Below, piece by piece: positions 1 through 7,614 of a stretch of DNA of 64,000 bases. The stretch lies in assembly GCF_900112315.1 (NCBI RefSeq), contig NZ_FOLL01000001.1:310001-374000 (forward strand), given 5' to 3'. Positions within the stretch are counted from its first letter, which is position 1, and each line of letters starts with the position of its first letter. The translations under genes were made by a program, and so were the position numbers. The stretch is from Parapedobacter composti (GTDB lineage: Bacteria; Bacteroidota; Bacteroidia; Sphingobacteriales; Sphingobacteriaceae). The notes under the pieces were generated by a model. It ran no database searches. It saw only the letters and a program-made list of their open reading frames with translations, and was not told where the DNA came from.

Positions 1-4
1 CTTT

Positions 5-1204
5 ATGACGATGACCAAAAAAAGGCTTAGGCGCCTCCTTACGTCCTATTGGAATGGAAATATCTCTTCGCAGGAGTACGAAGAGCTGATGAATTTTTTA
101 TCAGAACATCCGGATAATACCGAGATGGAGGCCGTCATGGATGAGATTGCCGAATGGACCGGACGTGGTCAACCGATCAATATCCCCACATGGGAGATGT
201 ATGCAGATATCATTGGGGACAATAGGTATAAAAAAAGTCTTGCCAGACAACAAGATAGGAGAAGGATGTGGCAAAAATGGCCGTTTGCGGCTGCGATAGC
301 CGCTGGCATCATGCTTAGCCTGTTATTTTATTTTTGGCAGCGCACTGAACATGAATTGGTTGCACGAAGCGCGGGAGACGTTGGGATACCTGCTTCCGTA
401 TCGACTGTACTCCCAGGGCACAAGCAGGCAACGCTTACATTGGCAGATGGTAGCACTATTCCGTTGGATAGTCTTGAAGGTCGTGTAGTACAGACGATGG
501 ATGGCGTCCGGTTGAGCATAAAAGCGGGGCGGCTGATATATGATATGGATAAAGTCGTGGCAAAGCCAATCATGAATACGATCAGCACACCACTCGGCGG
601 CGAGTACGGTGTCACATTACCCGATGGCACGCAAGTATGGCTTAATGCGGCGTCATCGATAACCTACCCCATCATGTTTACTGAGAATGAACGGACAGTG
701 ACGATTAGCGGGGAGGTGTACTTCGAAGTAAAGCGTTTTAAGGACATGGCGTTTGTAGTTACCGCGGGAGATACCCGCATCAAGGTGCTGGGTACTCACT
801 TCAATGTGAGCGCTTATGAAGATGAGCCGTCCGTGCGGACCACATTACTGGAAGGCAGTGTGCAGGTGCAAAAAGGCAGGGAATCACGCTTGCTCAATCC
901 TGGCCAGCAGGCCGAGACTTGGCCTAACCAAGATAAAATCACCATCCGGAAGGTCGATGTGGAGGAGGCCACCGCATGGAAAAACGGCTATTTCCTTTTC
1001 AATAATGAACCGGTGGCCGATGCCATGAAAAAGATTGGCCGGTGGTATAATGTGGATATCCACTACGAGGGTAATATTCCGCAGAAAGGGTTGGATGGGA
1101 CCATTTCGAAAATGGAAGATATTCGCCAACTGCTTAAAGCACTGGAAATTACCGGTACAGCGCGTTTTGAACTAAAAGAAAGGAGGATTATCGTGACAGA
1201 ATAG
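5..1204 (+). CDS. FecR-family anti-sigma factor
   Basis: Inner-membrane anti-sigma factor that would hold an ECF sigma factor inactive until the partner SusC receptor signals. The 399-residue protein has a cytoplasmic N-terminal helical region (about 1-90), one membrane span (about 92-111, rich in A, I, L and F), a periplasmic FecR domain (about 191-290, with the typical run STPLGGEYGVTLPDGTQVWLN), and a C-terminal DUF4974-like region (about 328-397, beginning FLFNNEPVADAMKKI). The length is normal for Bacteroidota FecR proteins. ATG codons at 5 and 11 are both possible starts. The matching ECF sigma gene normally lies just upstream and would be outside the window. The next gene, 139 bp downstream, is a SusC that carries an STN domain, which is the receptor type that signals to FecR. 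Family and topology are clear; the sigma partner and the inducer are inferred. Confidence 0.93.
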   Translation: MTMTKKRLRRLLTSYWNGNISSQEYEELMNFLSEHPDNTEMEAVMDEIAEWTGRGQPINIPTWEMYADIIGDNRYKKSLARQQDRRRMWQKWPFAAAIAAGIMLSLLFYFWQRTEHELVARSAGDVGIPASVSTVLPGHKQATLTLADGSTIPLDSLEGRVVQTMDGVRLSIKAGRLIYDMDKVVAKPIMNTISTPLGGEYGVTLPDGTQVWLNAASSITYPIMFTENERTVTISGEVYFEVKRFKDMAFVVTAGDTRIKVLGTHFNVSAYEDEPSVRTTLLEGSVQVQKGRESRLLNPGQQAETWPNQDKITIRKVDVEEATAWKNGYFLFNNEPVADAMKKIGRWYNVDIHYEGNIPQKGLDGTISKMEDIRQLLKALEITGTARFELKERRIIVTE

Positions 1205-1246
1205 ACTGACGATTAATTCATACAAAGAAGTCTCAATAGGTAAAAA

Positions 1247-1270
1247 CCGGGAGTGGTGGGACACCCCCGG
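1247..1270. terminator. Hairpin between fecR and susC
   Basis: A compact inverted repeat: CCGGGAGTG pairs with CACCCCCGG around the 6-nt loop GTGGGA, giving nine positions with one A-C mismatch. No T-run follows, so a classical intrinsic terminator is doubtful. It may attenuate or separate fecR from susC transcription. A TACGTTTA stretch at about 1313-1320 resembles the Bacteroidota -7 box TAnnTTTG with one mismatch and could start a separate susC transcript. Confidence 0.35.
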
Positions 1271-1343
1271 AGAAAGAACCCATTAGGACTCCGAATTCAA
1301 CTTTATCAATGATACGTTTAACCAATTAATAAAGCTGTTTCAA

Positions 1344-4300
1344 ATGTATAAAAAAATAACCAAAAAGATCCCGATAGCATCCAGCATCGGTGGATCCAGA
1401 TTATTCCTGATTATGAAATTGACTTTGTTTTTAATTATCATGAACATGCATCTGGCTGTAGCGGTAGGATACGGCCAGCGCATCAACATTGTCAAGAAGC
1501 AACTTCCATTGCATCAGGCGTTCAAGGAAATACGGGAGCAAAGTGGGTATAATATACTTATCAATTCTGAATTGCTCAAAACCGCCCGGCCCGTGAACCT
1601 TAATCTTCGCGACGCGACCTTGCAAGACGCCTTGCGCGAATGCCTGAAGGAACAATCGCTTGCTTATGAGATTATCAATAAGAATGTGATTATCAAGCTT
1701 GCTCCGAAAAACACATCCCCCGTCCAGCAGGAGCGCCAAGTCAAAGGGAAAGTGAGGGACGCCAATGGGCAGCCGATTGTTGGAGCATCGGTCGGTTTGA
1801 AGGGAAATCCCCAACGCGTAACGAAGACTAATGACCATGGTGAGTTTTTGCTGACTGTGCAGGATGGCGCAGTCATTGTAGTCAGTTACCTTGGTTTTAC
1901 AACTCAGGAATTAGCACTGGGAGACCGCTCGGAGGTGTCCATCACTTTGGAAGAAGAGGAGGCCGCGTTGGATGAGGTGGTCGTCGTTGGTTATAATACT
2001 GTAAGGAAAACCGATCTGACAGGTGCGGTTTCGAGCATTAGCGCTGAACAGGTGCGCCGGATGCCCGTAACCAACGCCTTGCAAGCTATGCAGGGCATGG
2101 TGGCCGGCGTAGATATTACGTCGAACGAAAGACCTGGTGAGATGGGGAACGTGACAGTGCGAGGTATACGCTCATTGAGTGCAAGTAATTCGCCTCTTTA
2201 TGTAGTGGATGGCATTCCACTTGCAGCAGGGGGAATTGAGGCCATAAACCCGTCAGACATAGAATCCATAGATGTATTGAAAGATGCTTCCGCTACTGCT
2301 ATCTTCGGTTCGCGGGGTGCAAACGGGGTCATCATAGTCAACACCAAACGCGGGAAAGAGGGAAGATTGTCGCTCAACTACTTGGCTGTAACCACTATAG
2401 AGCGTATGTCGGATCTAACCGAGATGATGGACGCTGCCGAATACATTGAATTCAGGCGAGATGCCTTCCGGAGACTTCCGGCAGGAAACCCTAACCGATA
2501 TCCCGAGGTACCGTCAGAAGATGCAGATGCCCGTATTTTCGCGAACGACAGCCATGCATGGGCCAATATCGCCCGAGGGTGGCAGGGGGGAACCTGGAAT
2601 CCCGGTTTGGTGGCAACAACTAACTGGACAGATATGGTGCTGAGGACCGGGGTCACGCACGATCATTCGCTTAATGCGAGCGGAGGGACGGATAAGATGC
2701 AGGCCTATGGTTCATTCGGTTACCTCAATCAAGGGGGAACACAACTGGGGCAGGATTATCAACGCTATACCGGTAAATTTACGGTAGATCTAACACCCGT
2801 GCCATGGTTTAAGATGGGGGGGAGCTTAACAGCAACCTTTGGCGATCAGAATTATGGTTATCAAGGGAGTGGATCGCAAGGTGCGCCCAACCTGTATTTT
2901 GCGGCCCGGAGTATGTTACCCTATGCGGTCCCGTTCGATGATGAGGGGAACCGTATTAACTTGCCTGGTGGCGACGTTAATATCCGTAATCCGATAGGCG
3001 AACATGAATATACTATTAATGAACGTAAGGTGCTCCGTACGCTTGGCAACATTTATGCCGAAGTTAACTTTCTCGAAGGGTTGAAATACCGGGTTAATTT
3101 TGGCCCCGATTTTTACAATTTCCGCAATGGACGTTGGATGGACGCCATGGCGACTGAAAGGGGGGCGGGTGAACCGGGCTCAACGAACTTCGCGGAGCTT
3201 GGCCAAACCATGCGCTTTTCCTGGACGCTTGACAACTTACTCTATTACAACCGGACGTTTCAGGATAAACATGATCTTGGTGTCACGTTATTACAAAGTG
3301 CTTCAGCGAACCGTACTGAAACGTCACTAATGACTGCAACAGACTTACCTTGGGACAGCCAGCGCTGGTATCAGCTCAATTCGGTCAGTGAACTGGACAG
3401 ATTCGGCACTGGACTTTCCGAATCTCAGTTGTTGTCATATATGGCACGGGTTAATTACGGATTTAACGACCGTTATCTCTTTACCGGATCGGTGCGTTGG
3501 GATGGCGCATCGCAATTGGCAGACGGGAACAAATGGGACTTTTTTCCTTCTGCTGCAGTAGCATGGCGGATGGATCAGGAGTCGTTTATGCAAAATGTTA
3601 GCTGGGTGGACCAATTGAAGCTGCGTTTGGGCTTCGGAACTACGGGAAATGCAGCTATCGAACCCTATATGACCAAAGGTGGCGTTGAGACCTTATATTA
3701 CACATGGGGCGGTATCGTTGAACCAGGTTATGTGTCTTCAGACGCGTCTTTGGCCAATCCCGCTCCCATGGCTAATTTGGAGCTGGGATGGGAACGCACA
3801 ACGCAATGGAATCTTGGAATCGATTTCAATCTTTTGAACGGACGCCTAAACGGAGCACTGGATCTGTATACCTCCAAGACAACCGACCTATTGATGGAGG
3901 CGGCTATTCCTTCGGTTACCGGTTACACACGAACTTGGGCGAACATCGGCTCGACCGCTAATAAGGGGGTAGATCTATCGCTGAATACGGTGAACGTCAG
4001 TAGCGGCAACTTTTATTGGGAATCGGGACTGAATTTTACCATGACTACTGATCGGATCGTAGAATTATCCAATGGAAAAGTGGACGATCCGAATAACCTG
4101 TGGTTTATCGGTCGGCGTCTTGCGGTATTTTATGATTATGAAAAAGTGGGCATCTGGCAGGACACGCCGGAAGACCATGCGGAAATGGCCAAATTCTTGG
4201 AAGCCGGAGGGCACGAGTACCGTCCTGGTGATATTCGGGTGGCCGATTTGAACGGAGATTATATCATCGATGCCAATAATGATCGCAAGATCGTAGGGCA

Positions 4301-4751
4301 TTCCATGCCTAAGTGGACCGCAGGATTGAACAATACAGTACGGTATAAAAACTGGGATCTTACGTTCTTCTTATATGGACGTTTTGGCTTTACCATAGAA
4401 GCGGGCGGTGAATACATGCAAGGTCGGTTTGCCCAGCGTAGGGTGGACTACTGGCGCCCTGACAATCCGACCAACGAATACCCTGCACCTAATTATGGCA
4501 ATGCTGGCGGCGATCAATATCGCACGTCTATGAATTATCAAGATGGATCATTCATTAAATTGCGCAACGTGTCACTGGGTTATACGCTTCCTCAGTCTTA
4601 TGCGCAGCGACTAGGATTGGGCAATATGAAAATTTTTGCCCAAGCAATGAACCCCGGATTGATTTATTCCAAGGTGGATTGGCTTGATCCGGACTTAGGT
4701 GGATCAACATTTAACCGAGGTTTTGTTATAGGATTGAATGTTGGATTTTAA
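1344..4751 (+). CDS. SusC/RagA-type TonB-linked outer membrane transporter with STN domain
   Basis: Outer-membrane barrel that imports a ligand captured by the SusD partner, energised through TonB. In the 1135 residues I see a hydrophobic signal segment (about 20-45; a start at the second ATG, 1413, would give a more ordinary signal peptide), an STN domain (about 46-117), a carboxypeptidase-regulatory-like beta-sandwich (about 130-215), the conserved run DEVVVVGYNTVRKTDLTGAV, a plug with YVVDGIPL and DVLKDASATAIFGSRGANGV, and a long barrel ending in an aromatic residue (GLNVGF). The STN domain is the module that contacts FecR in trans-envelope signalling, and fecR lies directly upstream. The two other SusC proteins in the window lack it. 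The substrate cannot be read from this segment because no enzyme gene accompanies the pair. Confidence 0.95.
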   Translation: MYKKITKKIPIASSIGGSRLFLIMKLTLFLIIMNMHLAVAVGYGQRINIVKKQLPLHQAFKEIREQSGYNILINSELLKTARPVNLNLRDATLQDALRECLKEQSLAYEIINKNVIIKLAPKNTSPVQQERQVKGKVRDANGQPIVGASVGLKGNPQRVTKTNDHGEFLLTVQDGAVIVVSYLGFTTQELALGDRSEVSITLEEEEAALDEVVVVGYNTVRKTDLTGAVSSISAEQVRRMPVTNALQAMQGMVAGVDITSNERPGEMGNVTVRGIRSLSASNSPLYVVDGIPLAAGGIEAINPSDIESIDVLKDASATAIFGSRGANGVIIVNTKRGKEGRLSLNYLAVTTIERMSDLTEMMDAAEYIEFRRDAFRRLPAGNPNRYPEVPSEDADARIFANDSHAWANIARGWQGGTWNPGLVATTNWTDMVLRTGVTHDHSLNASGGTDKMQAYGSFGYLNQGGTQLGQDYQRYTGKFTVDLTPVPWFKMGGSLTATFGDQNYGYQGSGSQGAPNLYFAARSMLPYAVPFDDEGNRINLPGGDVNIRNPIGEHEYTINERKVLRTLGNIYAEVNFLEGLKYRVNFGPDFYNFRNGRWMDAMATERGAGEPGSTNFAELGQTMRFSWTLDNLLYYNRTFQDKHDLGVTLLQSASANRTETSLMTATDLPWDSQRWYQLNSVSELDRFGTGLSESQLLSYMARVNYGFNDRYLFTGSVRWDGASQLADGNKWDFFPSAAVAWRMDQESFMQNVSWVDQLKLRLGFGTTGNAAIEPYMTKGGVETLYYTWGGIVEPGYVSSDASLANPAPMANLELGWERTTQWNLGIDFNLLNGRLNGALDLYTSKTTDLLMEAAIPSVTGYTRTWANIGSTANKGVDLSLNTVNVSSGNFYWESGLNFTMTTDRIVELSNGKVDDPNNLWFIGRRLAVFYDYEKVGIWQDTPEDHAEMAKFLEAGGHEYRPGDIRVADLNGDYIIDANNDRKIVGHSMPKWTAGLNNTVRYKNWDLTFFLYGRFGFTIEAGGEYMQGRFAQRRVDYWRPDNPTNEYPAPNYGNAGGDQYRTSMNYQDGSFIKLRNVSLGYTLPQSYAQRLGLGNMKIFAQAMNPGLIYSKVDWLDPDLGGSTFNRGFVIGLNVGF

Positions 4752-4783
4752 CCCCTTTCATTACTAATTTGGACTTTACGGTT

Positions 4784-6751
4784 ATGAAAAATGTATATCA
4801 GTTTTTTAGAAATGCTTCGTTGATTGCTGCAATCCTTACAGGGGCATCATGCAAAAATTTTTTAGACGAGCAATTGATTACGGCACGTAATACCCAGGAT
4901 TTTGAAACAGAAATTGGCTTGGAAGGTTTAGTGACGGGTATGTATCAGAGCCTTCGGTTTCACTTCAACTATGAGTGGGCTTATACCACAACGAACTATG
5001 GCGTGGATGAGTTCTCCGTAGGCGGAGACCGAGGCAGGCAGATTTGGAACTCGTATGACGCGGGGTTGAACTCAATGACAGACGATGTAGCTATTGTATG
5101 GGATAACATGTATGGAAACATCAATACCGCTAACATTGTGATTCAAAATGTGCCACAGTACTATGGTGACGGCCCTAATAAGGACGTGCGTTTAGGCGAA
5201 GGTTATTTTATGCGGGCTTTTGACTATTTTAAATTGGTCAAACAATATGGAGGCGTGCCGTTAAAACTGGAGCCTTCTACAACAGTTGAACGTGAGTTTT
5301 CCCGCAATACCGCTCAGGAAGTGTACGAACAGATTATTGCAGATTTTACACGGGCTTACGAATTACTGCCTCCCACACCTGCGCAGCAGGGGAGGATAAC
5401 CAAATGGGCTGCCGCCCATTTTCTGGCAAAAGTGTATCTTTTCCGGGCAAGCGAACGCTATGCCGACTGGAATGCGGAAACCCGGGAAAGCGACTTGAAC
5501 AATGCGGTTAATTACGCGAGGACTGTTATAGAAGACAGTCCGCATACCTTGGCGGCTGATTTCCGGGAGCTGTGGCATTATACCGAAGTTAACGGGCCGA
5601 ACGAAAGCCTTCCGGAAATCATTTTGTCCGCTCAATTTTCGGATAATGAGGCCACACAGGGCCGCTATGGAAATCAAGTCCACCTTTATTACCTTTCAGT
5701 CTATCAGAATTTGCCGGGGATGCAACGGGATATACCGGGCGGGCGAGAATTCCAGCGCTTACGATCGACTGACTACGCGCTCGATGTATATGATCGAGTG
5801 AATGATTCGCGTTTCTGGAAAAGCTTTAAAACCTCTTATCTATGTAACAACCCCAATAGTGCGCCTGTTTGGACGGCGCAGTATGCCCCAAGCCCGGATT
5901 TGGTTAACCAACGGAAATTCACGGGAGGACAAGAAGCCGTGCGTTACATCGTGAACGATGCCGGTGATCCGCGCTTTACCGAAGAAAACATACAACGTAG
6001 GGCACCCCACATGTTCGTGAGGTACTTTGCAGGTGAAAGCGAAAACATGAAGGGGGGACACGGGAATTTCGAGGCAAGTCGGTTTGTTGCACTTTCTAAG
6101 TTCACCGACGGTTCTAGAATCAACGTCGCTTCGCAGTTCGGGCGCCGGGACGGAATTCTGGCTCGGTTGGCTGAAACGTATTTGATAGCCGCTGAAGCGC
6201 TGGGCCGACTGGGGCGTTATGATGAAGCGCTGCCTTATATTAACGAGCTGCGTGTACGTGCAGCGTATAAGGAAGGAGAGGATCGATCTTATCATTCAGA
6301 TGGCGGCTTAGCTTATCGGAATAACACCGCAGCCAATACGGCAGCCTTCGTGTCTTATTCCGATCGGAATACTTATTTTGAATCGAACGATATGTCCGAA
6401 ACTAATGGATCCACGTTAAATGAACTACGTTTTAACAGTGTTGCTGACATATTTAATTCGACCAATGATTTTTTTGATAAGTTGGGGGTAAGCTCGGACG
6501 CCGATAAATTTCTGCACTTTATTTTGAATGAGCGTTCGCGCGAGCTGATGGGTGAACTGATGCGCTGGGAAGATCTAGCGAGAACCAACACGCTCGTATT
6601 ACGGGCCACTTTGTTCAACGATGAGGCTAGACCATCTGCGAATAAGCATTACTTGCGACCGATACCGCAAAGCTTTTTGGACGCTATACAGCGAAATGGA
6701 AGACCATTAACGCCGGAAGAGAAGGCAGCGATGCAAAATCCGGGATGGTGA
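4784..6751 (+). CDS. SusD/RagB-family surface lipoprotein
   Basis: Surface glycan-binding lid of the SusC channel encoded 32 bp upstream. The reading frame is open from a TTG at 4769, but the ATG at 4784 gives a proper lipoprotein signal (MKNVYQFF...LTGASC, lipidated Cys 23), so I use it; the protein is 655 residues. SusD hallmarks are the N-terminal FLDEQ motif after the Cys, TPR-like helices (for example GEGYFMRAFDYFKLVKQYGGVP), the mid-region RLAETYLIAAEALGRLG, and the C-terminal ERSRELMGELMRWEDLAR run, followed by YLRPIPQSFLD. A strong hairpin follows the stop and probably ends this transcript. The ligand is unknown; it need not be RG-I, because this pair lacks the operator found before the three RG-I units. 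Confidence 0.94.
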   Translation: MKNVYQFFRNASLIAAILTGASCKNFLDEQLITARNTQDFETEIGLEGLVTGMYQSLRFHFNYEWAYTTTNYGVDEFSVGGDRGRQIWNSYDAGLNSMTDDVAIVWDNMYGNINTANIVIQNVPQYYGDGPNKDVRLGEGYFMRAFDYFKLVKQYGGVPLKLEPSTTVEREFSRNTAQEVYEQIIADFTRAYELLPPTPAQQGRITKWAAAHFLAKVYLFRASERYADWNAETRESDLNNAVNYARTVIEDSPHTLAADFRELWHYTEVNGPNESLPEIILSAQFSDNEATQGRYGNQVHLYYLSVYQNLPGMQRDIPGGREFQRLRSTDYALDVYDRVNDSRFWKSFKTSYLCNNPNSAPVWTAQYAPSPDLVNQRKFTGGQEAVRYIVNDAGDPRFTEENIQRRAPHMFVRYFAGESENMKGGHGNFEASRFVALSKFTDGSRINVASQFGRRDGILARLAETYLIAAEALGRLGRYDEALPYINELRVRAAYKEGEDRSYHSDGGLAYRNNTAANTAAFVSYSDRNTYFESNDMSETNGSTLNELRFNSVADIFNSTNDFFDKLGVSSDADKFLHFILNERSRELMGELMRWEDLARTNTLVLRATLFNDEARPSANKHYLRPIPQSFLDAIQRNGRPLTPEEKAAMQNPGW

Positions 6752-6767
6752 GTGCCTAGACAGATAA

Positions 6768-6815
6768 GCGGTTATACCGACCGGAGGTATTACTTCCGGT
6801 CGGTTTAGTAACCGC
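6768..6815. terminator. Long two-step hairpin after the first SusC/SusD pair
   Basis: Outer arms GCGGTTA (6768-6774) and TAACCGC (6809-6815) enclose inner arms ACCGACCGGA (6776-6785) and TCCGGTCGGT (6795-6804), all perfectly complementary. A T-run (TTTTT at 6820-6824) follows after AATA, which fits an intrinsic terminator for the susD transcript. The same T-run is the first base block of the operator-like repeat of promoter A. Confidence 0.7.
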
Positions 6816-6819
6816 AATA

Positions 6820-6880
6820 TTTTTACCCGGAATTTGAATGATTTTTACCGGCAAATTAAACAGCCTCACCGTAGGTTTGC
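6820..6880 (+). promoter_or_regulatory. Promoter/operator module A (putative hybrid-regulator site)
   Basis: Two decamers, TTTTTACCCGG (6820-6830, one extra C) and TTTTTACCGG (6842-6851), start 22 bp apart. Exactly 20 bp later comes TAGGTTTGC (6872-6880), which fits the Bacteroidota -7 consensus TAnnTTTG. The same arrangement occurs at 18547-18607 and 41610-41670. A 22-bp direct repeat (two helical turns) suits the paired AraC-type DNA-binding domains of the hybrid sensor encoded at 14685-18413. Transcription would start near 6886 and run rightwards, antisense through the DUF6250-like gene, into the PL26 gene. The module is seen directly; regulator and start point are inferred. Confidence 0.72.
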
Positions 6881-6894
6881 AATGAGTGAACTGG

Positions 6895-7593
6895 TTATTC
6901 TTCGAGTTGGTAAACTCTAACGTTGTCTATACATTGGCGTGACCATGTGGAACGAAAGCCGAAATAACCACGGGTCAATGGCGAAGGGTCATGGTGGCTG
7001 AAAATTACCTGGCCGTCTACAGAAAATGTGGTCACACTGTCTTTGACAACAGTGCGGATATGGTAAGTGCGGTTGGCTTCCAGTAGGTGGTCATTCCGTT
7101 CGTAAAGTAAGGGTTTGCTTCCATCGCCCTCGTATTTACGGAAACGGGTCGTGGTATTGGTATTACCACCCATACCAACATAGTAAAGTGATAATGAATC
7201 ATAGCTTTCAAAAATACCGGATCGGGAAAACAGTTCATGGCCAGACGGATCAGTGGCCATCCAGAACTGATTCAGGTCAGACAGCCGATCATTTGCGCCA
7301 CTGTCCACAACGACGGTACGCTCATATTCAATGGCGATGTTGCCTTCCAGTGGCTTGTTCAGCCATACCGTCACGCCGCCGTAGGTGTCCAGCCACAGTT
7401 TGCCGTCCTGCACGTACACAGAAGAGTTGGGTTCAGGCGCAATTTCAGAAATCCAAAGCGATGTATCCAATCCTCGGCCAAAGTCATCTTCAAGAATCAG
7501 TCGCTGTCCGTTTTTTGTGCCGGATTCCGGCGGCTGGCAGCAATACAAGGTAAAAAAGGAAAGCAGTAGACCAATGGAAGAATAAGGTTTCAT
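6895..7593 (-). CDS. DUF6250-like (concanavalin-type fold) lipoprotein
   Basis: A 232-residue predicted lipoprotein with a hydrophobic signal ending in Cys 18/Cys 19 and a single beta-sandwich domain. Conserved-looking runs are LEDDFGRGLDTSLW, GVTVWLNKPLEG, DLNQFWMATDP, YYVGMGGNTNTTTRF and GYFGFRSTWS. I recognise this pattern as the DUF6250 family, found beside rhamnogalacturonan-degrading genes; the exact activity (lyase, hydrolase or binding) is not established by the sequence. It is inverted relative to unit A, its start lies only 21 bp from the PL26 start, and no obvious promoter fits in that gap, so its promoter probably lies inside the PL26 coding region. A transcript from promoter A would be antisense to it. 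Confidence 0.75.
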   Translation of the reverse strand: MKPYSSIGLLLSFFTLYCCQPPESGTKNGQRLILEDDFGRGLDTSLWISEIAPEPNSSVYVQDGKLWLDTYGGVTVWLNKPLEGNIAIEYERTVVVDSGANDRLSDLNQFWMATDPSGHELFSRSGIFESYDSLSLYYVGMGGNTNTTTRFRKYEGDGSKPLLYERNDHLLEANRTYHIRTVVKDSVTTFSVDGQVIFSHHDPSPLTRGYFGFRSTWSRQCIDNVRVYQLEE

Positions 7594-7614
7594 GTCGCTA
7601 AAATAGGGAATCAG

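Noticed and set aside
1247-1270. Hairpin ahead of the first susC, considered as a riboswitch
   Set aside because: Only one short stem is visible with no conserved riboswitch core; kept as a possible terminator or attenuator at low confidence.
1344-6751. Assigning the FecR-linked SusC/SusD pair to the RG-I regulon
   Set aside because: It has an STN/FecR control system, lacks the operator module and is closed by a strong terminator-like hairpin; adjacency alone is not sufficient.
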